Of a DNA stretch of 64,000 bases, positions 32,400 through 45,721 are shown one piece after another; positions within the stretch are counted from its first letter, which is position 1; every line of letters begins with the position of its first letter. The stretch is from assembly GCF_030247195.1 (NCBI RefSeq), contig NC_080671.1:63757089-63821088 (forward strand), given 5' to 3'. Both the position numbers and the translations under genes were made by a program. This DNA is from Topomyia yanbarensis (Eukaryota > Arthropoda > Insecta > Diptera > Culicidae). A model generated the notes under the pieces. That model did not search any database, was not told where the DNA came from, and saw only the letters and a program-made list of their open reading frames with translations.

Positions 32400-34340
32400 G
32401 TCATCTTGCAATGCTCAATGGGTGTATTTATCCAAGGATAGATCGGTGTGCGTTAAGTAGAAAGCAAAGTCTTAATTGCAAGTATGTTGTAATACTGTGC
32501 CAAATTGGTGTGCATCAGAGTCTGTGTATTGTGGAGTCTCGTACAGGGTGGTCTGCGGTATTGTGTGGGGGAGATGGCTGTTTTTTTTTGTTTCTGGCAG
32601 CCACAGTGCTGTAGCTTCGAGTGACTACAGCCGAGTTACACGCGGAGTGAATGCGGTGACTTGCTGTTTCGTGTCTTACAGCGCTTTATTTGTAGTACTC
32701 TTTTAATTTATTTATTGGGCAGTGGTCAGTTCTTAACGTCCGCGTCACTTGTCACCTATTTGTGTAGTGTGATTCACCAACAGTGCTGTCTTTGAGGGTA
32801 AGCCGTCTCGGTTGTGCGGCTGGTATTTTCGATCTTGTTCTGGTATATAGCAGTCTTCATTGTGTTATATTCGGAGTTGCACATGTTTTATCGCGTGTAG
32901 TTTTAAATGCTCATTTATTTGAAGGCATTGTATCCGCCGGTTGATGCCGATCGAGCTGACATTCTATGGACCGAGGGAATTGATTTTTATGCTTGTTTGG
33001 TGTTTGTTTGACCAGCTGGAAAGTTGGTTCACTGGGTATATGGTGAGCGTGGTCTTGTCTGAGTAAATGATGACTGTTGGGTTATGTATGAGGGTAAGAA
33101 TTTTCAATTCGGAAACAGCTACCAATTTCCGACGGTCGATGTTTTATTGTCATGTTTATTGGTGTAATCATCAGGTCGTCAAATGGTGGGATAACAAAAT
33201 TCTCACAAGTTTCCTATATCATGTCTCCACGCGAGTCTAAGTCTATTGATGACATTTGGTCCTTAGAGCGGCGACGACTGGGTGCTATCAGCCTTCTGCC
33301 GATAGTATCAGAATGAGAGGGTGCGAACAGATCTAGTCGAGAAAACATTGCCGTAAAAATGAATAGTTGATCGGAAATTAGCCCCAATACGACTAATCTG
33401 ACTAGTATCTATGATCACGGGTGAATACGTATTGAAAATTCGCCTGTTTTTATGAACCTAATTTTAAGCTCCGTTATTGCTAACAAGCCCTTGCATCAGG
33501 TTAACAATACTTTATATTTCCCTTCAGTGTTCGTTATTATCGTTCGTATACTTGTATTCCAAAAACAATCCGATATGGAAAATAAGAAATACTTTCCGTA
33601 ATTTATAACATCTCGCGCTATCTTTGCCTGTATAATGCGTTATCACTCGGTAGTTTTCAAGCCAATAAATATATCGTAGAGAAGAAGTAACAAATTCCGT
33701 CTAAATACTGTTTCAATAAATAGTGATCCGGCCCATTACGCAGATAAGATTAGCTTACCTAGGCAATACTCCCACGATCGGCTGTGTGGAGTTCAAATTG
33801 CTTTTATTTAGGGAACATAGGATACTCTCGGTAGCCGGCTGCCCAGAGTTTAAAAAGAACCAAAAACTAAACAAGATCTTTTCTTTTTCGAGTCATCGTG
33901 CACTCGAAGACTAACTAAACAACTACCTAATAAAATATACTTTATAGGTCGCATCGCTAGACCTGATACCCATCCAAACTACCAACTCCGCGACACCTAT
34001 GGAAGAGTCTGATGAATCGTCGTCCTTCCGTTAAGTAGGTGGAGAATCAACACTTTCTGTCTACCTTATCCTTTATCCTTCCCCGTGAACGATGAAGATG
34101 GGGGGCGACCGGCAATGATGGCTATCATGCTGTTGAGGTTTTAATGTGGGTCGGATTGGTATGAATTCCTACTTACCATTTCCTAAGCAACTGTTGCTAG
34201 ATAATCAGCAGTCAAACATGATGAAGTCAGTGTGCAATCCGCCAAAATCATCGTCACAACGCAACGCAAGAATACACCCCGCGTCAGGTGAAAGTGATTG
34301 TAAACGCTTTGCTGCGATCTCTTCGAGTATAGTATTTTGA
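32400..34340 (+). repeat. unclassified repeat X, copy 1
   Basis: Blocks in this span recur in the same order at 60040-61650 with heavy divergence: GTGATTCACCAACAGTGCT, GTATCCGCCGGTTGATGCC, GGTCTTGTCTGAGT, TTTTATTGTC, AGAGTTTAAAA, AGGTCGCATCGCT, TTCCGTTAAGTA followed by ATCAACACTTTC, and ACGCAACGCAA. No long frame or recognisable protein is present. AATAAATAGTG near 33715 could be a polyadenylation signal. It may be the non-coding part of a larger element; its class is unknown. The left limit is approximate. Confidence 0.6.
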
Positions 34341-34589
34341 TTAGATCCCCAGCCTGTTTTCTACATCGACGGTGGAGTGGAGTGGAAATTCACTTGACTT
34401 CACTTGTTCGGAAAGATGTGCAACTCGACCAGGTTAAAATGCAGCTTCAGTGCACCTTTTAGCTCGTTCACAGTCCTGATATCATCCTGGTCTATACACA
34501 TAGGCTTTAACTTCTGCCCTTTCACCCAGTGATGTGGTAATAATCTCTTGTATAGTTGAGCTGTTAATTGTGGGGTCCTCCTTCAACTC

Positions 34590-34752
34590 GAGTATATGTA
34601 TGTAATTGTGTATATGTGTGTATGTATGTATACATGTATGAACAATGCGTATATGTATGTAGGTATTTGTATATGTATGTTTGTATGAATGCATGTGTAT
34701 ATTTTTTATGTATACATGTGTGTATCTATGTATGTATATATTGTATGTGTAT
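34590..34752. repeat. TGTATG/TGTATA-rich microsatellite, left part
   Basis: Imperfect TGTATG and TATATG words run up to the insertion at 34753. The same kind of sequence reappears at 35912-35934 and 39489-39500, so the tract was split by two later insertions. Confidence 0.85.
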
Positions 34753-35911
34753 TAGAGTGACAAGAAAAAAATGACCCCTATCGGCCCACCCCTGAGTCGA
34801 TTCCTAGTCCCACCAGGAGTACTTGCTCCAAATTTGAAGTAAATCGGACAAGTCTAGCTACCGGACCAACGTGCTCGAAGTTTGCATGGGATTTTTCGAC
34901 AATTTACATGGAGAAAACCCACTAGCGCGCATTTTCGCCGCTAGGTGGCAATGTATGCATCGCATTATCACTGTAAATGAAAATAAGAAAGATAATTTAA
35001 TTGTCCCCAACTTTGTTGAAGACTGCTAGTCAATCCGGCTTTGTTAAAAAAAGTTATTAAACTTTTAACGAAGTGATGTCTGAGTCAGTTTTGCATGGGG
35101 CCTAGCAGTGCATGGTTGTGTATCGGTACTCGATTCCCACCAACTATTATTTTTTGTGAGCCAATGGTTGGAGTTAGCTGAATAGTATGTTCGGAAGAAT
35201 TGTAGTATGTGATACGAGTTATGTTTTGGTTAGAAAATTTTAGTTCCACCTGTGACCGCATAGAGGGCGCCAACACTAACTTTTCAACAGAGAGAGATAG
35301 AAATTAGATGTCTTCTACAAAGTTGTAGAACAGACATTTTTCAGTAATTCTTCGGAACATCTCGATATTCTATTTCTCTTCGTTGACAAGTTAGTGTTGG
35401 CACCACCTATGCGGTAACAGGTGGAACTAAAATTTTCTAACCAAAATATAACTCGTATTATGCACTACAATTCTTCTGAACATACTATTCAGCTAAATCT
35501 AACCATTAACTCACAAAAAATAATAGTTGGTGGGAATCGAGTACCGATACACAACCATGCACTGCTAGGCCCCATGCAAAACTGACTCAGACATCACTTC
35601 GTTAAAAGTTTAATAACTTTTTTTAACAAAGCCGGATTGACTAGCAGTCTTCGACAAAGTTGTAGACAATTAAATTATCTTCCTTGTTTTCACTTACAGT
35701 GATAATGTGATGTATACAGTGCCACCTAGCGGCGAAAATGCGCGCTAGTGAGTTTTCTCCATGTAAACTGTCGAAAACTCCCATACAAACTTCAGCACAA
35801 CTTGTCCGATTTGCTTCAAATTTGGAGCAAGTACTCCTGGTGGGACTAGGAATCGACTCAGGGGTGGGCCGATTGAGTTTTCAAAAATTCATTATTTTCT
35901 AGGGCAGTCTA
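34753..35911. mobile_element. 1,159-bp foldback element (near-palindrome)
   Basis: The two halves are reverse complements over almost their whole length (arms of about 560 bp, centre near 35332, loop of about 40 bp). Landmarks are GGCCCACCCCTGAGTCGATT/AATCGACTCAGGGGTGGGCC, CACTAGCGCGCATTTTCGCC and ACTCGATTCCCACCAACTAT with their inverse copies. The ends are TAGAGTGAC and GGCAGTCTA. ATGTGTAT flanks both sides (34745-34752 and 35912-35919), an 8-bp duplication as in hAT, though the surrounding microsatellite makes a chance match easier. No coding capacity is present. Confidence 0.9.
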
Positions 35912-35934
35912 ATGTGTATATGAGTGTATATGAT

Positions 35935-38900
35935 TAGGGTTCGTCGCGGTGCGGATGTGGGCGGTAAATGGATTGTCCGCACCGCAACCGCAAAAAAATA
36001 ATAAAACCGCACCGCTTACCGCAACCGCACTTTATTTACCGCACCGCACCGCGCGGTAATGCGGTAAATGCGGTAAAAATTCATATTTTAAAAATAGTGT
36101 TGAAACATTGTACATTTATGTAACCATATATAATAAAATGTTATGCTTATTCACACGAAATTTAACTTTAAGAGATTCCTCAGAATGTAATGTTTATGAA
36201 AAAAATCAACTTTTGCATTTTCTATTAATAAAATTCCGTACATTTTAAGGCAAACATTATACATTCAAAAACGTTCTACTGTAGTAATAGGAAAACTTTT
36301 ATTTTAGCAACCCTTCAGTTAATTGAAAAATGTGGAATAAAAATTTAATAAGTAATGAAGTTGCATATTTTTTCTTTAAATTTTCATATTTTCAATGCTT
36401 TTGACATATGAAAATAAAATGTATCATTTTCGCATTTACGTAGTAAAACCACCTTTCATTCTTAAAGGAATTTTACCAACAAAAATTTAAAGTCGAAATA
36501 CCAGTACTTCTATATAGTAGCGCATATATTCCAATACAGTGAAATAAAAACATATTGTATTTCATCAATAAGAATGACGCTATATTTGACGAAAAAAAAA
36601 TTGCTCTTTACATTACATCTAATCAGGAGTCCGGTCTCATCCGGTACAGAATTATTGAACACTAAAAAAACTGCAAAAAATGTATGATTTGTAGCATACA
36701 GCAGAAATGATTTTAAAAAATAGGGGGTTTTACGGACAAAATATCCCAAAACTCTAACTTCCGCATTCTTCAAGAAACAGATGTACTATCGTTCAAAAAT
36801 TAAGATTGCTCCCTTCAAAAACGTATGAAGTGTAATTTTCTAAAGGCTAGTTCAAAAGTTCTAGCATTTAATGTATTTTCCTCTAATATTTTCCCAAAGA
36901 GCCAATGGCAAAAACTTTAATTGAAGTGAACGGGAGTTAAACTATGTGGTATTTGGTAAAAAAAAACTTCATAAAAGTTACAAAATAGTCTTAATTGAAA
37001 AATATTAGGACTTAATTTGGCAGAAAATTATAGTAAATTTGAATGGAAGTACTCGAAAAAAAGTTATGTAGCATACTTTTTGAGAAAGAGTCCAATAAAA
37101 TTGATTGATCACATTGAATTTACACAGCAATCAAAGAAGATAGAATAATCATCCTAATTTGGACCCCGCCTTATTTTGGACGCTTTCATACATTTGTATC
37201 CTTTCCTGCCAATTACTCCAAATTCGTTTGGTTTGATGAAGATAATTATATTCTTTGGGTTGTGTTTAAGTCCCAGCATAATTAGTTCATCTCTAATTCC
37301 TTTAAATTAGTCGAAATTCACAATTGAAAAATTGATATCGAAAACGGTTCATAATTCCACGGTTTCCAACAGAAATCGAGAGAAGTGATGCACTTTTAAA
37401 TTGGATTTAAGAGTAAAAATTTATTGTTTTTAAATGATATAATAATTTTGCCTCTATTTGGATCTTGCATTTTATGTATTTGAAATGGTTAGTTTGTGAA
37501 GTTTTACTTAGAAGTATAAAATAACTAGTCCAAAATATGTCGTAAAAATAATAGCGTCAAAATATTTCGGACACAGCTAAATTTTCTTTCATTATAGCAA
37601 TCTGTTTATCAAATTAGAATAATCAAAATTATCACTTTATCAATTTCTTTTTTGCGGTGCGGTTGTGGTAGGGTTCGTCGCGGTGCGGATGTGGGCGGTA
37701 AATGGATAGCCCGCACCGCAACCGCAAAGAAATGTTAAAACCGCACCGCTTACCGCAACCGCATTGCATTTACCGCACCGCACCGCGCGGTAATGCGGTA
37801 AATGCGGTAAAAATCATGTATTTTAAAAATTGCGCTGAAAAATTATTCATTTGTTTTGTATAGCCATATAGTAAAATGTTATTCTTATTTTCACTAAAAT
37901 AACCTTTGACGGACTCCTCAGAATGGAACATTTATGAAAATATTCAACTTTGCAAGTTATATTAAGAGCGGTAAGGGTTTTGGCGTGAAAAAAACACTTT
38001 TTCTCGATATTTTTAAACTTTGCGTGAAGCGAACTGATCAAAACTTTTGTACATTATAGTGTATCATTTCAATAATATGCTGTAACATTTTTCCATGCAA
38101 AAATATCGACAAACGACTCGGTGACGAAGCTTTTTGTGTAACGTCTCTGGAAAAATATGATTTTCGGTGTTACCTGCCATTCAAAAACCGATTTCTTTTA
38201 AACTTTGTATACAGATTCTATGTAAAAATATCTAACCCCTACGTTAAAGTTTCGAGATAAATTTTCAACTAAGGCAAACACTGTCCAAATTATGACAAAA
38301 TTTAGCATCTGGGCTAACTTTGACACTTGTCACAATATGAAGGGAGACCTTGAAGGAGACTTTGAGAAACACAAAAAAAAAATTGCAATGCCCTACATTA
38401 ACTTCGAAAGCATTACTTTCAAAAAGTTACAAAATACTCCTAACTGAAAAATATTATTTGTTTATTTGGTAGAAAATATTCCCAGTTGGACGAACAATAA
38501 ACGCACGCGAAAAAAAAAATCCTCCAAATTTGTTTTGTTTGATGTCGTTGGTTTGATGATGATAATGACATTCTTTGGATTGTTTTTAAGTCTTGGTATT
38601 ATTATTTCATCTTTAAGTTCTCCAAATTAATCAAAATTCACAGTTGAGAAAATGTCATCGGAAACGATTCATTATTCCACGATTGCCAAGAGGAATAAGG
38701 AGAAATGATGCATTTTGTAATTGGATTTGACAGTAAAATTCAATTGTTTTTCAATGATTGAATTTTGCGTTTTATGTATTTGAAAAGGTTCGTTTGTAAT
38801 TTTTTTCTTTGAAGTATAAAATAAATAGTTTTCAAAATAAGTCGTAAAAATAATAGTGCCAAATTATATTGGACACAGCTTATAGATTTTATTTCTTAGT

Positions 38901-39488
38901 ATGTTTTCTCACATTAGAATGACCAAAATGTAAAAAATCAAGTAGCGATAGGTCGAATACAGATTATATTCGGATTTCTTTTCAAATCATTGTCAAGTCA
39001 AAAGAAATTAGAGCAATTATCATCATGTTTCTCCATTGTAGGTTAATAAATAAAACTCGAACGTTCTGACAAAGAGCTGTTCCTAATAATGACATTGCTA
39101 AGCATTCGTTCAGAAAATTAATCTAGTTGCGTCCTTCTCTAATGGTAAAAGTCAGTTTTAATTCACTTTTTAATGCAGACTTTATCATTTTTTTTAAGTG
39201 CGGTTGCGGTAATACCGCGCGGTAAGGGCTCATTTCCCGCACCGCATCCGCGGGAAAAGGTGTCTCACCGCACCGCAGTTTTTGCGGTGCGGGTGCAGTA
39301 AATGCCGCGCGGTTGCGGTAATTACCGCAACCGCGACGAACCCTAGGTTGTGGTAATACCGCGCGGTAAAAGCTCTTTCCCGCACCGCATCTGCGGAAAA
39401 AAGTGTCTCACCGCACCGCAGATTTTGCGGTGCGGGTGCGGTAAATACCACGCGGTTGCGGTAATTACCGCAACCGCGACGAACCCTA
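35935..39488. mobile_element. non-autonomous hAT element, copy 2 (outer)
   Basis: The left end TAGGGTTCGTCGCGGT is at 35935 and the right end ACCGCGACGAACCCTA-type sequence stops at 39488. Without the inner copy (37669-39345) and one TSD copy it is about 1.87 kb, close to copy 1 (1,797 bp), and it runs in the opposite orientation to copy 1. The subterminal GCGGTAA/TTACCGC clusters are present at both ends. The flanks read TGTATATG plus two extra bases at the left and TGTATATG at the right, an approximate duplication inside a microsatellite. No transposase frame was found. Confidence 0.87.
37669..39345. mobile_element. non-autonomous hAT element, copy 3 (nested inside copy 2)
   Basis: 1,677 bp with the same 16-bp inverted ends (TAGGGTTCGTCGCGGT) and a perfect 8-bp duplication GGTTGTGG (37661-37668 and 39346-39353). 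The duplication lies in the right subterminal repeat of copy 2: the outer element resumes with TAATACCGCGCGG immediately after it. The interior matches copy 1 in reverse complement, for example GGGCTAACTTTGACACTTGT near 38313 against the inverse near 22950. It is non-coding. Confidence 0.93.
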
Positions 39489-39500
39489 TGTATATGTACA

Positions 39501-41034
<1,534 letters not shown>

Positions 41035-41574
41035 CTAAAGTGACGTGGTGCTACTGCCAGTCGACTGCATATAATAGAAACACACATACCACCACCAGCA
41101 ATGCTCACACATATATTTACGATCCCAAGCATCCGTCCTCGCACTCGCCAAAACACACGCTCCTACCGATCCTTTGTAAGCAAAAGCGTAATTTTCTATT
41201 TCCAGCATAATAATGCAGTTAGTTTTTCGAATAAATGACTGACTATGTGGCGAATGGGTGGGGAAAATGTGAAATGCTGGCTCAACTTTCCGGCAACAGT
41301 CGTCCACCAAAGTTGCGACACGGACAGCGAGCAACCCAGCCGGTAGCAGCAAGCACACGAATCGGTTCCACATGTGCAAGCATTCTTCTCCGACTTCCCC
41401 CCACACCCTAGCGAGCGACGCAGGGCACCACCACAAGAGGGACCGAATGCACAGTAGGCTATGGATGCTACGGTACAGTGTGCATGTGCACTGAACTGGC
41501 TGGTGTAGAGGTGGATGGTGGCGGTTTGCATCCTTGAAAGCACGCCGCACAGTGGCACGACTTAGAACAAAAGG
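41035..41574. other. GC-richer island, possibly single-copy
   Basis: This is one of the few stretches with balanced composition. It has open frames of 120 and 218 codons on the minus strand that overlap one another. Neither has a recognisable domain, and the longer one extends into the tandem repeat to its right. It could be host promoter or UTR sequence, but that is only a guess. Confidence 0.3.
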
Positions 41575-42045
41575 TGGACTAAAGTCCAAACTTTTCCGTA
41601 TCGGTTCATATAGGACGTTTTTATGTAATTTTGGTACGCTGAATTCGTTTTCGATATTAAAACATTTCAAAAATGAACCTTTACTATTCATTAGGGTGTC
41701 TCAAAAATATTTTTTTTTCCTGAATCGTTCTTAAAATTTGTGTATATTAATTTTCGTGTGCTAAATTGTTTTTGATATTAACATTTGCAAAAAAAATCAT
41801 TATACATTAGGGTGGCTCAAAAATAATTATTTTGTTGTGAAAGTTCAAAATTTTTTAGAGACATTTTTGTGCGTTGAATTCCTATGTTGGTTATAGAAAA
41901 TAGAAATTAACTTCACCAATTATTAGAGTGGCTCAAAAGTAAATATTTTGTCTTCTATAAAGATTTCTTTCAATTGTAATTTTGGAATTTATTTTTCGTA
42001 TTGAAACGAATTGATTGACATCTCATTATGCGCTTTAGAAATGAC
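41575..42045 (+). repeat. about four 116-bp tandem repeats
   Basis: The phrase TTAGGGTGTCTCAAAAA at 41691 returns as TTAGGGTGGCTCAAAAA at 41808 and TTAGAGTGGCTCAAAAG at 41923, spacings of 117 and 115 bp. Each unit continues with an AT-rich part and a GTGCGTTGAATTC-like or GTGTGCTAAATTG-like phrase. A fourth, earlier unit (41575-41690) lacks the start phrase but has GGTACGCTGAATTCG. The units are diverged and non-coding. Confidence 0.75.
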
Positions 42046-45000
42046 TATATTATTTTTAAGGATCAAATAAGATGTGATCGACTAATTTTGGAACGTTTAA
42101 TTCATTAGTGGGTTACTTGGTATGAAAACTACATTTTTTTCATTTTCAAAACAAACATTTTGAGCGTCTTAGTGGAATATTGATTTACATTCACTAATCA
42201 ACAAGATGGTTAACGATTTTGTTTTCGCTGGTGTGTTTTAAGTTGCTTAGATTGCTTATTTCATACCTTAAATTAAAATAAATCCAAAATCCTTTTTTCG
42301 CGTATATGGCTCATTTGAAAATGGTCTTATTTTATTTGGATAATATCGCATACCCTTAAGCTATATCAGTGCTATGCAAACTCGGAAAAAATAGTCTCAC
42401 CAAATAACTAGAATTCAACTATGTTCACTCAATTTGACAGTTATTGCGTAAGTTAGCAAAAATAGTTCATGAAACATTTTATGACACATTTCAGATGGTT
42501 GAAAATATTTACTGAATTTTAAACATTCTTAATTCCTTTCCCACTTAAAAACCATACTTCCCACTCGGCTCCTTACTCTTGATCACTAGTAAAACCCTTG
42601 TAGATCATGCTCTAAATGCTATTTGAAAGTTGTGCATAAATTAGTGTCATTATTCTAGTCATAAAATGAATATTAAAATTAAATATCAGTAATAACCATG
42701 CGTCTCCATTCACAGTTTTTTCAAATTTTGACTACTTATCGCAAGTTTTCGCAAAACTAGCATAGGCTCATTTTAAAGAGAAAATGAAAAGCTTTCGAAT
42801 CAGCATAGTGTGATCGCGGGCATTCACGGGCGTCGTTGTTGTTTTCGCTTTAGAAGTTCGAATTCAATAAAAATTCATGACAAACAGTTATCTTAACACT
42901 AACCAAACCAACTAGTGACTTATTTTTGGCGATTTTACGATGTAATTTTATCACACGGATAATTTTGGTGAAGTAAGGCAATTCATAAAATCAACCGTTT
43001 CTTTGAAAAACGAGAATAACCGTATGTAGTTCCTATGGTCAAATAATGCTAAAAATACTTGCGTTATGCCTTTCAAAAAGCTGTCAAAAATTCATTTTGC
43101 ATTCAAATCACCTAAAATCTCGCGAAAATGTCTCTGATGGCTCAGCTGATACGAAAAAAATACTAGCGAGAATATCGCATAACCTTCATATATGGACTTA
43201 AGTCCGGGCTCGTCCCACTGTGCGCCGTGCCTTCTCATCCGGCACAACGGGAGACCAAAGGGAGAACTTGTTGGCCAACCGGAATGGACAGGGTTGCAGT
43301 GGAAGGTCATCGTTTGTGCTATTTTGCAGCGGCAGGTATTCAAATATATATTAGAACCAGTTGCGAACTATGATAATTGACACATACCTGATAAGAGGCG
43401 GTTAAAATGCATTACAAACGCTTCAGAGTTCATCACTGGCTTTCTACAACAAGCGACTACCAAACCGAAAGTGGTTGCAATATCCTGCCGGTTTTATCAG
43501 CTGGAATGTACAATGAAATGAAAGAATAATGAAAACCTATCTTGATCCACCTAGTGGTGTCATTTGTCTTTGAGTAATTGCTCTATTTTAGAACCTGTTT
43601 CGGGAAAGGAATCTTTGTTCAAAACTGCAGCTAGCTGTACGCATGCAATTGTCTCTAACTCAGGGAGGAATAAAATATCCAAAGCTAATAGAGCAACGTG
43701 CCTATTTTCACCCTATTAATCAATAGCTTTGCTTCGTTGTTAACATTCAATCTTATAACTCAAATGTCCTGAAAACGATGAAATACTCGTGTATGAACGC
43801 AACGAAAACTCGTATCGAGTGCCGTAATTGTCGTCCTACTATTTGACCGAATGCGTAGAACAAAGATGACATACGCTGCTCTACCCAACGGCTTCAAATG
43901 GATAAGGTGATAATAGAAACATGGCTAAAATAGGCTCATTACCCTTCTCTCTAGTTCTACTTGGTTCCAAGGAAAGGAGCTCGACATATTTTGCGGAGTG
44001 GTTTGTTTCACCGTATAAGCACATCCATTATCGATAGGTAAACAGTTGTTTCACTTCTTTGGATTGTGCTCTGTATACAATTTACAAATTGATAGCTTAT
44101 GATAGTTCTAGTTGGTCGAATTAGAACGAAATTTAGTCTTGTGCTCCCATGCAAACTGTGGACAAAATTACATTAAATATGATGATAATCTAGAATCCGT
44201 AGCTGCAAACTCCTTGCCAAATCGAAAGTTTTGTGTAATTTGCCATTTTTTAAATGCTTTCGATATGTTTTATTCTTATTTCTTTCGATTTATTGTTGAA
44301 TTCCCCTCAAAATTATTGAATAATCTACATCAAGACACAATTATTTACACAAACGTTATTTTATTTTTTTTACGTTTTATCGACATTCAATTAGCTAGAG
44401 ATTACTGGGTAGGAAAAATTATGGATATTGGAGCCATAGTACTCAAGTGAGAGCAAGGATGTGAAGTATACAGATCGGTAAACTAGAAGTGGCTGGGTCA
44501 TTAGAACAGGATTAATACCTTACGGGCTTAACTTTAGTCTTCTGCTGATGAGGGTCGAGCTTAGGCAGCATAACGACGAATCACTCAAGTTTACCAGCAT
44601 GTCTCCTGGCAAAGACTGACTTGTCCCTCTTTACCGTCAGAACCGACGTTATTTCATTTAATTATTTGGGATGAGATGAGATAAATAATTTCCGACGCTT
44701 ATCCATGGAGCAAGAAGGAGTCAATTGACGAATTTTTGTCCACGTGATATCTGAACTGCCTTCAACTTTATAGCTCCAAATCTAAAGATATATAGCACTA
44801 TACCTATCAAAAATGATTGCATGTGATTGCACTGCTTTTCCTAGGTGAAAAATTCATTTCGCTCAAGTGGACACACATGTGTGATGTTTGAAAACGACCA
44901 ACTCCTGGTTTAGTGGCGAGGAGATGAAATTTCACAAGCAAAAAGCATTCATTCCAACAATTTCCAACAAGCCAACACCGTTTTCCACACTGCCGACTGT

Positions 45001-45638
45001 TGACGGGGCAGTCCGTTGTTCATTGTGCCGGACTTCAGAAGTACCGCAGGAAACTAACCACCAAATATCTAAAAAAGGGACCTCATCGAGGCCAACTGCT
45101 TACACCGCATCGCATCATCGGTATAGGGATTCGTATAGCTGTTTAGACCAGAGGCGGAGCATCAAGCGAAACAAAAAATAAAACAAAACAGGAAGCCCGT
45201 ACGAGAAACACGTTAGTGACACATGGAAATGAATCCTTTCAGACGACAGAAATTGATGAAAAGCTGGTCCATTCGGGCGGCTGGCACTTCGAGTTAATAC
45301 AACTGTTAGTTTATTTGTTCAGAAACCAAGAGTTTGAAAATATTGAAAGAAAATTTTACTCAAATTACGCAAAGATTTCAGCTTTAATGTGAAACATTTT
45401 ATAAAGAGAGACGAGGGAATGTTCAGAAAATGTTAATCATATTTATATGGGACAAAACTAATTATTCAACGAACGTTAACCGATAGAACGGTAAAAATGA
45501 TAAGGTGCACGCTGATTACGTTGATATATAAATGAACCAACTGTATTCCTCTTTGCAGTTCAATGAATACCTAATAACAAAAAAACAGATTGCCAGCTTT
45601 CGGACTTTACGTTTCACACCTTGCATCAGATTTTGTGC
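42046..45638. other. AT-rich DNA with one short dispersed motif
   Basis: No gene was recognised. Near 43532-43560 the phrase CCTATCTTGATCCACCTAGT then GGTGTCATTTGTCTTTG is a diverged copy of the one at 61819. Around 43190-43330 composition is more balanced, with short overlapping frames on both strands and no domain. An open frame at 44888-45181 (plus, 97 codons) is lysine- and serine-rich, without support. Confidence 0.3.
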
Positions 45639-45721
45639 CTAGGAGGCCGGCATAGCGTAGTTGATAAATAAATTGCCTTGTAAGTAGCTCACCTGGGTTT
45701 GATCCCCAACCCCGCACATAG
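45639..45721 (+). mobile_element. Feilai-type SINE, 5' half (split by a LINE)
   Basis: tRNA-like sequence with an A-box region (GGCATAGCGTAGTTGATAAA) and a B box (GGTTTGATCC), ending at CCCCGCACATAG. The 3' half of the same SINE lies at 47328-47465, beyond a LINE insertion. The last 40 bp are repeated at 47328-47367. Confidence 0.8.

Noticed and set aside
41035..41691. 218-codon open frame on the minus strand
   Set aside because: No recognisable domain. It overlaps another long frame on the same strand, and its N-terminal part lies in a 116-bp tandem repeat, so it is probably chance in a GC-richer patch.
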